DNA of 64,000 nt, taken from positions 4,526,001 through 4,590,000 of the forward strand of contig NC_135259.1 of NCBI RefSeq assembly GCF_964204865.1. The letters are read 5' to 3'. Under the pieces are notes generated by a model. That model was not told where the DNA came from, did no database searches, and worked only from the letters and a program-made list of their open reading frames with translations. This stretch comes from Styela clava (taxonomy: Eukaryota > Chordata > Ascidiacea > Stolidobranchia > Styelidae). This document shows positions 25,410-37,654 of the stretch, in pieces; the stretch's first letter is position 1, and each line of letters starts with the position of its first letter. The translations under genes and the position numbers were made by a program.

Positions 25410-27662
25410 TTATAGTTTAGCTTTAGATTTGTGAATCTTGTCAAGCCACGATATGATAGCGTCGTTTACTTCGTCGTGCTTTTCGACTGTGGCCCAGTGA
25501 CTGCAATTTTCAAGCGCTACTCGAGATAAATCTGGTATTCTGTCTTCCATTCCAAGAGAAAATTCTGGTTTCAATACAAAATCATGTGAAGCGGTGATCA
25601 TCAGAGAAGGTACGACAACTTTTCTGTTTGCGTATTGCATTTGCCAGCCCATGGATTCCTTGTGGTTTCTGTACCAATTCAGTGGTCCCCGAAAACCAGT
25701 TTTCTTGTACTGTTGGGAGTAATACGCCAGATCCTCTTCGTTGATAAGTTTCCCAATCGCAACATCTTCAGGATATCCAACAAACATTCCCCCGCGCTTC
25801 GTAACATTAGTGGTATCTCTAGGAAATGGTTTTCCATCTGGAAATGGGATCGGAACGTCCTTAACCCCACGGAAGAATATTTTAAATGTTCTTGGGATGT
25901 CACTCTCAAACTCTTTTTCAGCTACACCTGGAGCCTGGAAATACATCTGGTAATCGAACGTTTCCGGCTTTGCTTGTATTCTTTTTGCTCCTTCTCCTAC
26001 AAAATGGAAATTGGATTAAGCGCATGCAAAAATTCGACTCCGGTTGCCGACTCTAGGTTGATGAAAAATTCGACTCCGACTCTAGCTACGAACTCCAAAG
26101 GAAAATAAATTTTAATAATAATAATTTAGCATATTCAGGCCTTCAATAATTGACTGTTAATCACGTTTGGTCAACATAATGTTTTAGCTTTCATAGAGAA
26201 TTTTGACTCCGACTATTGCCATTAAAAGTTCCGACTCTCCAAGTATTTCTAAATTTCAACTCAGACTCTAAGGAGTTGAAAATACAACTCCGGACTCCAA
26301 ATAGGGACATGACAAAATCCTACTCAACATCCTTGCACCCATGTTTGATCCTATTTTTAATTTCTCGGTAAAGTTACGATTCATAAGGCCTCACCCAGAG
26401 CGCAAAAATCGAACCAACTTTGGCAGTCCAGAATCTTACTATTGCCCTATAGCCATGACTCTATACATTGAAATTTTTTTTTTGTAGGGGATATCTTCAC
26501 AATAAATTAAAATATGTTCCCTTTTACTGTTTAATTTTTATTTGTATCCTAAGAACATACCTGAAAATAAAGGTGTCGTTATGCCACAAACTCCGTTCAA
26601 ACGATGTGAATAAAACAGTCCCAAGTTCCAAACGACAGCTCCGCCCCAATCATGTCCAACAACCGTTGCTTGACTAATTCCTAGACTGTCCATAAGATCT
26701 ATGGCATCTTGACAAATCTTCTTTTGCGAGTACTCACTGATTTCCGGTGGCGAACTCGAATCACCAAACCCACGTTGATCCATAGCAATAACTCTATATC
26801 CAGCACTTGCCAAAGCAGGTATCTGATATCTCCAGCTATACCATAATTCGGGGAAACCGTGAAATAACATTACTACAGGTCCCTCTCCGATGTCGACGTA
26901 ATGGATTTTGTACCCAGACTTCAGAACAGCTGTTCCGTGAGGCACATCGTCATGTTTGCATGGAGGTGGGTAAACGACATCTGAGGTTCTGCCACTTGTC
27001 AAATCTAACCCGGTGACTTTCTCCAGTTCCTTGATCGCCTCTTTGGGAGTTGTAACCTTTATTGTCGTTATGCCTAACTCGGCGGCACTCTTCAAATTAT
27101 AACCGATATCATCCAGGAATACCGCTTCGTTAGGTTTAACGCCCAGTCTCTCGCATGTTAATTTGTACAATTCCGGATCCGGTTTTCGCAATCTTTCAAT
27201 ACTAGACTCCACCACAACATCAAAAAATCTGCGTAACAAAACTGAAAATTTTGACACCATCTCTTTGTTTTCTCCTCGGTCGTCGATCCAATTGTTGGTG
27301 AGGGCGCAAGTTTTAACATTTTTGATCTTCAGCGTTTTTACAGCATGAAACATATCTTTATGAATTGCCTCTTTTTGTGACATCATCATACTAAATAGAT
27401 TTTCTGTTTTAAACTTCTTTACATCGATGCGGTCCCGCTTTGCCGCAGCCTTGACATCGGCGTCGAATTTAGGAATGAATTCCGAAAACAACAATTCTCC
27501 TCTTTCCAGCTTACAAAAGCTGTTATCCGGTGCTCCATCCATGAATACTTTTCCCAAAAAGCCGATCGGTAATTTCAATTGCTTTTCATAGTTCAGGATA
27601 CCAATTTGTGGTTGAGGCACCAACACGCCTCCTATATCAAAAATAACTGCTTTAAACTTCAT
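25410..27662 (-). CDS. EPHX2: Bifunctional epoxide hydrolase 2-like, copy B
   Basis: Two exons, 26561-27662 and 25410-25996, joined phase 1 through GTATGT and AG, encode 562 residues (human EPHX2 has 555). HAD domain residues 1-220: FDIGG at 8-12 keeps nucleophile Asp9, but the second motif aspartate (human Asp11) is Gly; TNNWIDD at 122-128, Lys160 and Asp184/Asp185 are kept. Epoxide hydrolase domain from about 240: HGFP 268-271, nucleophile Asp338 in GHDWGG, lid Tyr383 and Tyr476, Asp506, His534. It should hydrolyse epoxides to diols, probably cytosolic or peroxisomal; the C-terminal AKL is only loosely like a peroxisomal signal. ATG 27662 is preferred over 27716 because it aligns with the human start. 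Exon 1 has exactly the same length as in copy A, so the genes are tandem duplicates. Confidence 0.95.
26020..26310. repeat. Degenerate 'GACTCCGACTCT' repeats in the EPHX2 copy B intron
   Basis: CGACTCCGG, GACTCCGACTCTAG, TTTTGACTCCGACTA, TTCCGACTCTCC, AACTCAGACTC and ACAACTCCGGACTCC occur within 300 bp. This looks like the repeat-rich interior of a MITE or a decayed minisatellite. Confidence 0.5.
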
Positions 27663-29527
27663 TTTTAAGCTTAAAATGGGGTTAGTTCCTGTGAAACATT
27701 TGAAGCATGTTAGCATTCGGCATACTTTCTTAGCTCCAGACTACAGTAATTATAATAGCCCTACAGTAATACTTGCTTTTTGACCTTTTTTACAATTACA
27801 CACACACTGAATTATCAAGCGGGTATTAGATTTCCTATCCACCTCAAGTAACTGCTGTGAAATGCCGATCAATAAATTGGCGAAAACGGTCTACTACATA
27901 AACTTACATCTAATCATCGATTTTATCAGACCAAGAGTCTAACAACAAGTACTCTGAATATGCTGTGTATCACGCTACACACACGACCCAAACAATACTG
28001 CTAATGAAATTGACTACGAAACCCTTCCACAATTGAATGCAAACTGTTGAATACCGTATATTTTCACTTCATACGCCGACACGACTCGGCAAACAGCACT
28101 CGCGCAGTCCGCTGTACACAATGAATGGTGATCGGTCAATCATTAATCTGCAGACTCATGATACGCTTTTCACGAAAACTGGTACCTTTCCACATGCATG
28201 AATGCCGCAGTATTTCGCAATACAATAGCTCGTTTGGTACGTGCCATACACAAGTACCACTTCGTGCATGAATCTGTGAGAATGATATGGTTACCAGGTA
28301 ATAATCTATGTATATTATTTATTCTATAAATGGAAAAAATTTATTTTAGATTTTTGATCAAGTGTTTATCGGAGATAAATACAATAAAGGCCAGTACATA
28401 CAGACACGGATAACAGTATCACGGCAAGGGTAAGAAATTGCCAACAAATTCGTTTTGTGGCAACCTGCGTAAAGTATGGTTCGTTTACAATATACATTAC
28501 ACAATTCGTCTAGTCATTCATTCACGTGACGTGGTATTTGATATGCTCCAAATCATTTGCGCAATATGTTAACTTATATTGATCTAACACTCCTATAGCT
28601 TATTCTTTGTGTGTATTTCGAAAACTATATTTGAAGAGCTATCGCAGAGAAATTTAAGAAGAGAGGAGAACACACTCCTAGATTTAGTATTAAAATTCAA
28701 TAAAATGGTACCATTTGTAGGTCATTGACAGGTCAATATCCTTTTCGTTTTTTTAACTTCTACTCTGTATTGATTATTCGCGTGTTTATTGTTTACCTTG
28801 AAAATTAGAAAAACCTTTTTCTGTTATGATATATATTTGTAGATTGCCCTTATTACTCCACGCTTATCATCTGCTTATTTTTTAAACTATTCCGCAAATG
28901 TTTATGTTTTACTCATCTAGACTTACGGAAAAGCTTTGACCTGATATTATACTACAGGATAGCTAAGGTACGATTGATGTTGCCCGTGGGTGCCCAATTA
29001 TTATAGTCGGGCAGAATCGGCCTTAACCTTGTTTTGGGACATGAACTATGGCTCACTATAACCTCGAGATAAATAATTTAGAATAAAAAAAATTATGTCT
29101 GAAAACAAGGTCAAGCCTAAAATAGCCTCTTATCTGCCGGACTATTAATCGATAAAACGACATTGGTCTAGTAAATTTAACAAGTGGACTAAATAGTTGA
29201 CTCCATGAAATATACAATCAGTTTACAACCAACTCCTCCATATCCGACTTTTTCTATAAGCTACTTAAAAGATTACACCAGGCGGCGCACCAGAGCTGCG
29301 TACATCTCTTTCCTATCAAATTGATAGTTATCGAATGCTATATACTTTACTTTACATGAAATATATTCCATCGAATGTGAGAGGAAAAGGCGTAAATGCA
29401 AAACTTCAATACAATCTCGGATAGCATTTCATCATCTACTGATAATGTGAAGAACTCTATTTTCTTGCAAACGTATACATATCGTCATATCCTATAAATG
29501 TAATCACGAATGTACTAATTAATTATG
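27663..29527. other. Upstream of EPHX2 copy B, no gene seen
   Basis: AT-rich. The sequence just before the start (TTTTAAG) could be a 5'-UTR splice acceptor. Nothing else is supported; a stretch at 28990-29130 has words like CTTAACCTTGTTTTGGGAC that may be transposon remains. Confidence 0.4.
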
Positions 29528-29535
29528 TACTAGTT

Positions 29536-30405
29536 CAGGGTGGTTCAAGGTTGTAGGCCTCGCGGGCCACATTATTATTTTTGCATTGTTTACGGGCCAC
29601 AATAGTGCCAAGAAAAACAGTGCAATACAAAACAACACTTTTCTTGTCCAGACACATTAATCATTATTTGTCATTTATCAAGCTAAAACACGCAAAACTC
29701 ACTAAAACGTACAAAAATCTTACTATATCTACACCTAGTTACTTTAGTTAAGATTTCAAACTCTTCATAACGGAGAAAGTGTCATAAGGAGAAAATGCTG
29801 TTTTAGATTGTCACCGATACAACTTGCAGACATATTAGGCAAGTATTGTGGTATTTTCTCTCCCATATCCAGTCAAAAATCTGTTTGAATTGGTCAGCTT
29901 TCCTTTCAAACTCATGTTTACAAAATAACTTACAAATAACTGCCGATTGATTGATTACCGAATTTTACCAAATTTAAGATACAGAACGGTACTTACTAAA
30001 TTTTCTGACATGCAAAAATCCAACCGGCTGGAATTATACTGTTCGGCCATAACATTAATATTTCGTTATCAGGCATAGACAACCTGAGCTAATACATTCC
30101 TCATTCGATTTTTTAGTTTTATATGGAGCCTATTTTGTTAGCATATATTCCCGACCAAAAAGTTAACAATACAGTGTAGCCAAACACATTATTCTACTTT
30201 GCTAGTTGCCCAGCTAGCCATAACATTAGTCAATTCAGTGACATTAGTGATGTAACAATATGTTAAAAGATTTTTCTGGGTATTTTTATGACGAAACAAC
30301 ACCAAACGCGATTTTTTGTTTACCCTCCCACAATTGCGACGCGGGCAACAGATAATAGAGCGGCGGGCCACATGTGCACCGCCGGCCTGAGTTTGAACCA
30401 CCCTG
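29536..30405. mobile_element. hAT-like element with perfect target duplication
   Basis: 870 bp, ends CAGGGTGGTTCAAGG and TTTGAACCACCCTG. Flanked by perfect TACTAGTT at 29528-29535 and 30406-30413. Subterminal CGGGCCACA words are on both sides. No transposase frame is present. Confidence 0.9.
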
Positions 30406-30413
30406 TACTAGTT

Positions 30414-31434
30414 TGTTAAACCAGCGCCAACTGAAGTCGTTAACTATACAACTTTCATTTTTATAATATTCGATCTGGGTTGCTACATTGCTGTATAAAT
30501 TATTTTTTTCTTTGCATGCTTCAAAATTTGCACAACATGGTGGTAATGAAACAGAAGTAAAAAGCAGACTTACGTATTCAACTCAGGCCTTGTCAAAGGA
30601 ATTATTTTGATTCGATTCAAACATCTCTAAAAGCCATACGTAATGTGATATATGCTTAAAAAAATTGGATTTCAATAATATATCTGTTTAAATTGGACAA
30701 ACTTAATATTTGTATAGCTTAAACATTCCCGCAAAAAAAAAAATAAATCTGTTGTGTAATGACGGGTAACAATGATTTCTAGTAATGATCTTGGCCTTGG
30801 TATATTATTATACCGACTTGGAAAATATTTCTAATTTATTCTGGAAGAATGTGGATGCGCAAAATTGTGCCTCTTAATAGGACTGTCATGATATACAATA
30901 TTGTATCGTAATATAACTTTTAAAAATAGATGGAATATTGTAATAATCACGCGAAGGATATGGTATCCCATATTATGGAGAAGTATTTTAAAGAAAGCTG
31001 ATATTGAAAATTGTTATTTTCATACGCACGAGGGTTTTTTATCTTTATTTGGTTTCGAAATTATAGCATGTAATGAGGCAATAAGATTTTTTAAAATATA
31101 TCTCACGAGATCGATTATTCATATTATACGTGTAAAATACATATGTCCAGTTATATATGAAAAATGTTTGATAGTAAAATGAAAATAATTTCGTTTGTAA
31201 CAATATTAGTGCTTTGAACACATGGCTTACTTGTATACTTCACTGTAGTCGTTTTCCCACTGATCCATGAATTATTATATATATGATTTCTAAAAATTAT
31301 CGCATGGGTAATCAAAATCCACGGTTAAATCTTTCCACAAAATCCACAAAATTAAATCTTTAGGATAAATGAACTAACCCACAATTCCAATATTTTATAT
31401 GCTTGTTTATTTTAGTATTCAACATTTTAAAACT
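30414..31434. other. Intergenic, no gene seen
   Basis: Very AT-rich sequence. The open frame at 30901-31182 has no recognisable domain and matches what chance would give at this base composition. Confidence 0.4.
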
Positions 31435-31442
31435 GTTTATAA

Positions 31443-32011
31443 CCGTGGTTCCCGATCTTTCATAACTCGTGGCCCGAAAGATTTTAGCACTCGTGACCCC
31501 CTTGTTCATCATTGCAAAAATACAAACAATGCAAGCATTGCGCACATTCTAGGGTTAGACCGTACCGATTTACTTCAGTAAAGCCAAAATCAACATATCT
31601 GTCCTCCCATTTCCGTTTTGAGGAAAATTAAAATATATTTTTGAGCGTTCACAATACGTTTACGACGGCTTCCCCGCCATGTGAAACTGTCTTCAAAAGT
31701 GCATGGACCAGATTCGACCGTTATCTGCAGGCAGTATACAAAGGTTAAGAATTCGAAGAATAGAGAGTTAATTATAGTGTTATTTTGAGTGGTAGTTCCA
31801 AATAACATGATGATAAAACAATTCATGCACAAGAAAGAGAAAACATCCTGCGAATCAACCCTATCAGGTACTGAAACTAGGAAGAAACGGGAATTCTCCA
31901 ATAAACGTGAAATATTCACACGAAATTGCATTGAAAACAAAGTATCGTGGCCCCTCCCACTGCTTTGTGGCCCCCTCAGGGAGCCACGGGCTCCCCAGAT
32001 GGAAACCGCTG
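31443..32011. mobile_element. hAT-like element, 569 bp
   Basis: Begins CCGTGGTTCCCGATC, ends GATGGAAACCGCTG. Flanked by perfect GTTTATAA at 31435-31442 and 32012-32019. The left subterminal CGTGGCCCGAAAG and right TCGTGGCCCCTCCC resemble other elements here. Confidence 0.85.
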
Positions 32012-32045
32012 GTTTATAACGTAAATTTTGGCACGTTTGATCGCG

Positions 32046-32132
32046 TTCCTGAAGTATGCGTACCAAGATGGCGGACACCGAACGTAATAGAACTAAAATA
32101 AGGAAAATTGGAATAAAACTATGGCCTAACCC
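32046..32132 (+). mobile_element. Fragment of the long-form MITE family
   Basis: Starts TCCTGAAGTATGCGTACCA, jumps to CGTAATAGAACTAAAATAAGG and TATGGCCTAACCCG, then stops before the second arm. An internally deleted, truncated copy. Confidence 0.65.
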
Positions 32133-32379
32133 GTTTGTATACCCATTTGATATCCATGAACGAAAGTTTTATTTAGTGACCTATGCTCCCAAGTCACCTG
32201 CCGGCTAGATATACATTATAATGTCACGTTTCGTGTGTCATTGGCGCATATCAAAACCCCCTATGAACCATCAATCGCAGCAAGAGTCTTTTAGAGGAAA
32301 TAATCAATTACTGAGACCCCACTATTTTGGGTGAAATCATGATAGTCGGTCGATGTCGTGGTTCAGGCACATCACGCGC

Positions 32380-32393
32380 TATATATGACGTCA
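32380..32393 (+). promoter_or_regulatory. TATA-like sequence overlapping a perfect CRE palindrome
   Basis: TATATA runs directly into TGACGTCA (32386-32393), the cAMP response element consensus, 39 bp before the ATG of a signal-peptide-like frame at 32432. Whether it is used is unknown. Confidence 0.3.
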
Positions 32394-32431
32394 CTAAGAT
32401 AAAAGGAGGTTTCTTCGAGCGGAACGAGATC

Positions 32432-32561
32432 ATGTTTCGAATCATATTGATCGTCGTCGGTCTGATATTATGGAGAAACTTTCTGTCGTTTACGTCCAAT
32501 GTAAAACTAGACACGAGCGACCTTGCAAGGATAAATCTGGCAGACAGCCCTTATGCTCCCG
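32432..32561 (+). CDS. Possible orphan first exon encoding a signal peptide
   Basis: ATG 32432 opens 43 codons: hydrophobic MFRIILIVVGLILW, then a hydrophilic stretch to SPYAPG, ending at a CCCG/GTAATG donor in phase 1. Upstream are a TATA-like sequence and a CRE palindrome. I cannot find the next exon. It does not match the phase of the second exon of the secreted-peptide gene at 34527, so it is not an alternative first exon of that gene. It could be chance. Confidence 0.25.
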
Positions 32562-33101
32562 GTAATGTATGTAATTGAATTTAAATACAGAGTGCCATAT
32601 CACATAACAAACTCTATTTTTAAATTGAGTTTTCGAACCTTCTGATGTTATTACCTTCTATGATCTTCACAAATCATCGAAAATGAATATCTACTATGAA
32701 TAATAATGCTGACTTATAGTGTGAATTAGCATAAACAACAGACCGTTTACAGACTTCATTCATCCGAAATTACTCTTAAGCTGGTATTATTGCTAAGAAG
32801 AAATTTCGATATCTGGGGGAATGATCAGATAGGAATGTTAATGCGAAGAATCTATTGAAATTTTTTTTTACAAGAAGCCGTGAATTTGTTTAGTGTATAG
32901 CTTTAAACAGATATAAAGTTTTTCAGTATGCAATGGTCTATAAAGATAATTACTTTCGATAACCGGGCATATCCATTCTTATACAATCACAAACAAATTA
33001 TCAATGAATAACATATATCAAATCGGAATGTGGAACAAATGACAATAACATGACTGGTACTAACCGGGTCTTTACAGCCCTTTACCCCCCTAAGAAAAAA
33101 T

Positions 33102-33210
33102 GGTACTCCTGAAGTATGCGCACCAAAATGTCGCATAACCTGAACCCTAGCTGGGTACACACCTGAGTTCAGGATGTGCGCCATCTTGGTGCGCATACTG
33201 CAGGAAGTCC
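33102..33210. mobile_element. Short foldback MITE with target duplication
   Basis: 109-bp near-palindrome, arms GGTACTCCTGAAGTATGCGC and GCGCATACTGCAGGAAGTCC. Flanked by perfect GAAAAAAT at 33094-33101 and 33211-33218. Confidence 0.85.
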
Positions 33211-34526
33211 GAAAAAATATATATATTTGTGACATAAGCCTACTCTTTTATTTGGCATACCGGTGAAACGTATTATTTGGACGGGATTTTTAACACTCGC
33301 TACTACCACTCGTGCATTCGCACGTCCAGAGAACTTATTTTGGAATCGATTTCATCAATTGTGTTCTTGTTTATCGCAATTCTAAATGTAGATTTTGTGA
33401 TTACGTTTTAAATTCAACCATCTATTTTTGCAGTTAGAAGACGATGATTTCTATTCTGATAAAATACAATGATCCGTATCATAGCATAAATACAGATGCA
33501 CTTAATTGAACATGGGATAAGTCTGAAAAAATGTTCGTTTCGAAGTGATATTGAAAAATACCTTGATGACGAATAACTTTAGATGGAAAACGTGATGTTT
33601 CATTCTAATATTTTTACATTTTATCTCCCATCTATCAGTTAAGTGTAGTAATGTATATTATCTAAACTTGGGCGCGTGGGCAGTATTCCATAACAAATAT
33701 ATTACGAATTTAGTGTTACTTTTTGTTTTCAGTAAACTAGATGATTATGAGCTCTATGTCTAAAAATAGGACTAACCCTAAACTGGTCAATGTCTCTATT
33801 TCCGGTCTTATTTGAACAAATATTTAACTAAACATGATTCACGATTAAAATGCGCTCCACGATGCGGTTTCCAACTTGCCCAATCGTAAAATAGCTACGT
33901 TTTTCCGGCTATTTTCATACAACGATAAAAATAATACGGTGGAGAGCGTTTTATGTAACACAATATTATTACCTAACATTCAATCATTTTTTCTTTCAAA
34001 ATTGAGGCAGGGAAATTGTATATAAGTTCGGTGCGTCCACGAACCCGACATGCTTTGCAAACAATCGAACTGAACTAAAGCGTTTTCTACAAGCACATAA
34101 CCGATTTCTGAAATAGAAATTTAGGACAATGGTCACGCTACTAGGATCGTTACGGAGATTAGACTCTTCTAATGTGATAATGCCAGAAACTGACCTCTTT
34201 AAATAAGTGAGAATATTTCGCCATTGTAAGTCTATTCTGCACAAATTAACCAGTTGAAATTTTTGTGAATATTTTCAAAGATAGTGTTTATTTCAAGTTT
34301 AGGTAGAAATCGGTCTTTTCCAAACAAAAATAAGATATATAAAAAAAATACATAATTACATTCTAATAATCATATGAGTTATTTTGCATGTTTTGCAAAT
34401 CAATATGGAGTTTATGGAGATTATATTAATAAATTAATAATACATTTACTTTTGCAGATTATTCAAAATTACTTTATATTTATTCTCATTATAGTATTTC
34501 AAATTTTTACCGAAAATATAAAGAAA

Positions 34527-37500
34527 ATGGCATCTACAAAAAGCACCTGCACGAAGTAAGTAAACAGTTCATTATTATCGATAACAGCAAAAAATATTTT
34601 GCTTAAAATAGTTGGAAATTTTTGTAATGCCTAATTTTGGCTGATTTCACTGAATTTCTTTTTAGTTTTGTTTTGAATCATTTTCTTTTTGCTGATCAAA
34701 ATTTTTTTTTTTCTTAGATTCTGCCTTGGATTTCTCATCTTTATCCTGATCGTGAATTTTGACAGAGCTGATTCGTCGCCACCTAACGCTTTAATGGCAG
34801 ATTTAATTCACAAAAGGTAAGATTGTTGCTTGAAAAAAGTAGCTTTAAATCACGCTTGTAATAAAATTTCAATATATATGTTTAAGTATAATATCTGATT
34901 CTGCATGTTCGGGCGTTTCGTCTTTTCCCATAATTGAACACTTTATACGTCTATAACGTCGATAATTTGGCTCTGATGGCTTATACTTTGAAAGTATGAT
35001 CGTTGCTTTTTGCATTATCTACTTTTAATGTTTAATTTTCTTTTATTCATACCATTTAAGACTAACGTCATACTTGAACCTTTAAATCTTATGTGCAGTT
35101 TCTAATTACGGCGATAAGAACAAATGTATATACTCTATTTGTTTTTGAAACAAACTCTTGCGTGCCATCATTACGCAATTGACATAAAATTAGAGTGGAA
35201 ATTGCACAAATGTTTATGCGATATTTCTATTAGATCGATACGTGCTTTTTTCGTCATTTGTGCCACCCGAAATTGTCTATACGTTCTCTGTACTCTGCTA
35301 TCTAAATTCAATCTACGTTTAGTGCCATGTAAAAAACGGTGACGTAAATTTGAATAGTTTTTGAGTGAATTGCGTATTAACAGGCCAAATAGCATGTATA
35401 ATTCAACAAAATGAGTTCGAGTTTCAAATTACATACCAAACGTAGGCGCTTGATAAAAATCTAAAATCGTGCTCTATCTTTTTATCTAACTTCTTATCGG
35501 AAGAATCGTTTGAATTTATGCGATATTTCTATTAGATCGATACGAGCTTTCTTCGTCATTTGTGCCACCCAAAATTGTCTATACGTTCTCTGTACGTTTA
35601 GTGCCATGTAAAAAAACAGTGAAGTAAATTTGAATAGTTTTTGAGTGAATCGTGTACAGGCCAAATATCATGTATAATTCAACAAAATGAGTTTCAAATT
35701 ACAGAACAAACGTAAGCATCGGTATCGCAATATAATGTACGTTTATCATATTTTGTGGTTTTCTCCAAAATATTAACTTCAATACCGTACCAAGTACCGT
35801 AGTACACATATAATTTTATAAGCCACAAATTATATGTTTTTTAATAAACATCTAGTAACTTTGTGCCATGCCCGGCGTTAAATAATTACCGATTTATCAT
35901 TAGTACCTGAATATGGCTGGAAAACATCATGCTTGGAGAAAGCAAAGCTTCGAGTTTAAATATTTGAAGGTCATTTTATAAATTTTGTGAATGATTTGCT
36001 TGATAAAATCTAAAATCGTGCTCTATCTTTTTAGCTAATTTCTTATCGGAAGTATCGTTTGAATAACATTTTGTTGTAGAATATTTTAAAATACTGTTTT
36101 GTCTGTAAGAAATAGGCACATACATATATTTTTTGATAATTTTCGTAATTCATTTGTTGACAGTTTTTTGTGGTTCAACATAGAAATCAATATTGATGTT
36201 GAAAAAAAATATACAAAATAAACGGAGTGTGTTTTCATCATTCTTTGGTTTCATATTTTTGCGTACATCATGTAAACCACCATAATAATGATTACATTAA
36301 CATAAATCGCATAAAATAAAATATATTCTCGATATTTTCTCTGACATTTAATGAATATTTTTTTCGATCTGAGTAAACACAATTCGATATTTAATAACTT
36401 TGGGAATACATCTCGATGTATCTAATATCAAACAAAACATGCGTCAAATGGATTTTTAGAATATTCTAGATATTATCAAAAAAGCTGAAAACTTCATTTT
36501 AATATTTCGCTTATTTTATGACTTGTTTTTCCATGTCAGTGATATACCCGTAAATTCTATATTATTCCGATCATGAGCTGCCGTATTGAATATCGTTGTC
36601 ACATAAAAGGTTATGATACTCATATAAAACTGAAAAAGCGACCTTTCAAACGTTACTTTTTTGCTAAAAATCGCAGGAAAATAAATGTATACTTGAAATA
36701 GAATACTTTAATGGAGGAGTCCAATGCTCAACATTTTATCTGGAAAACATATGAAAAACAAAACTGCATCAAAGCTGTTTATACGATTAACGTAATATAA
36801 CATAAATACAATACGTGAAAAGATGTCTGATCGCTTATATTTTTTGTCACATGCGCCTCAAAATATTAGCACAAAAGATTCATTACATTTAATTCATAAA
36901 ATTTGATATTTTCTTCAATCTAAATAATAACTATTGGCCAATTTCTAATTCCATTCTGATTTCAGTGTTATGTAATTTTTCTTCTTATCAATTCATTTCA
37001 AAAAGTTAGAACGTTTTTTTTCATTTGAAAACACCTGAAAATCGTTTCACTTTATTTACAGCATGCTGTACCGCATTACAAACGGACAACAAGGTCTCAG
37101 TCCATCACAAGTGAATAGTATGATTAACCTGCGTATGATGGAACACAGTAGAAATCAAGGAAGTGCAAGAAGAATTGCTCTTGAATGTTCTAGACCGATG
37201 AAACGAGGATGTCACAAGTTATCTAGAAGATGTTTTTCTTCTATTCTTGTAAAGAGAAGCATTGACTCACAATTGAAAGGTATATTGAAGATTCTCACAT
37301 TATTTCATTTCCTAATGCTAGTTTATATTAACTCTACAATTCATATAACACATTTCGCAAATGAGAATGATAAGATAGTATATCTCACAATCATAACATG
37401 TTTGCAAATCTCATCAAATTGTTGCACAACTGATCCTTTAGTGTGGCTGATGTTGAATACATTGCGTCATTTTTTACATTTTGTTACGTTTTTCAGCTCA

Positions 37501-37654
37501 GAAATCGTACTGGTATGACCCAAAAGTGGATGACGTCACTGAAATCAATGAAGAGTTGGAATCTCATCACATAACAAAAAGATATGCATCACGGCGTTAT
37601 GGAGGCAGAATCAGAATAAGCTGTGGTCTTTGCAGGCAAAAATGTTGGAAGTAA
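34527..37654 (+). CDS. Secreted six-cysteine peptide precursor, paralogue 1 (unrecognised family)
   Basis: Four exons, 34527-34555, 34718-34816, 37062-37279 and 37497-37654, with phases 2, 2 and 1, encode 167 residues. Residues 1-28 are a signal peptide (hydrophobic core FCLGFLIFILIV). Then come a basic region, Cys85, Cys93 and Cys100, a dibasic site LVKR (105-108), a linker with SIDSQ and YWYDP...TEI, a second site ITKR (141-144), and a basic tail ending with Cys158, Cys161 and Cys165-Trp-Lys. Donors GTAAGT and GTAAGA are strong. AATAAA follows at 37668-37673. The paralogue at 45766-50752 has the same exon phases, the same last-exon length (158 bp) and identical cysteine spacing. The family is unknown to me; it looks like a processed hormone or cationic host-defence peptide. 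It is not insulin by cysteine pattern. Confidence 0.9.
35213..36068 (+). repeat. Imperfect tandem duplication inside intron 2 of the peptide gene
   Basis: Unit 1 is 35213-35515. Unit 2 begins 35516 with the same TTTATGCGATATTTC and follows unit 1 to about 35715; its last part (GCTTGATAAAATC to GTTTGAA) resumes at about 35999-36066. About 280 bp separates the halves of unit 2, either inserted there or deleted from unit 1. Confidence 0.75.

Noticed and set aside
34374-34526. Upstream extension of the first exon of the plus-strand peptide gene (in-frame ATG at 34374)
   Set aside because: It adds about 50 residues ahead of an otherwise well-placed signal peptide, and the paralogue has no equivalent.
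34527-37654. Calling the peptide genes insulin or relaxin
   Set aside because: The three-part layout and phase-1 intron are suggestive, but neither the B-chain nor the A-chain cysteine pattern fits, and no conserved insulin residues are seen.
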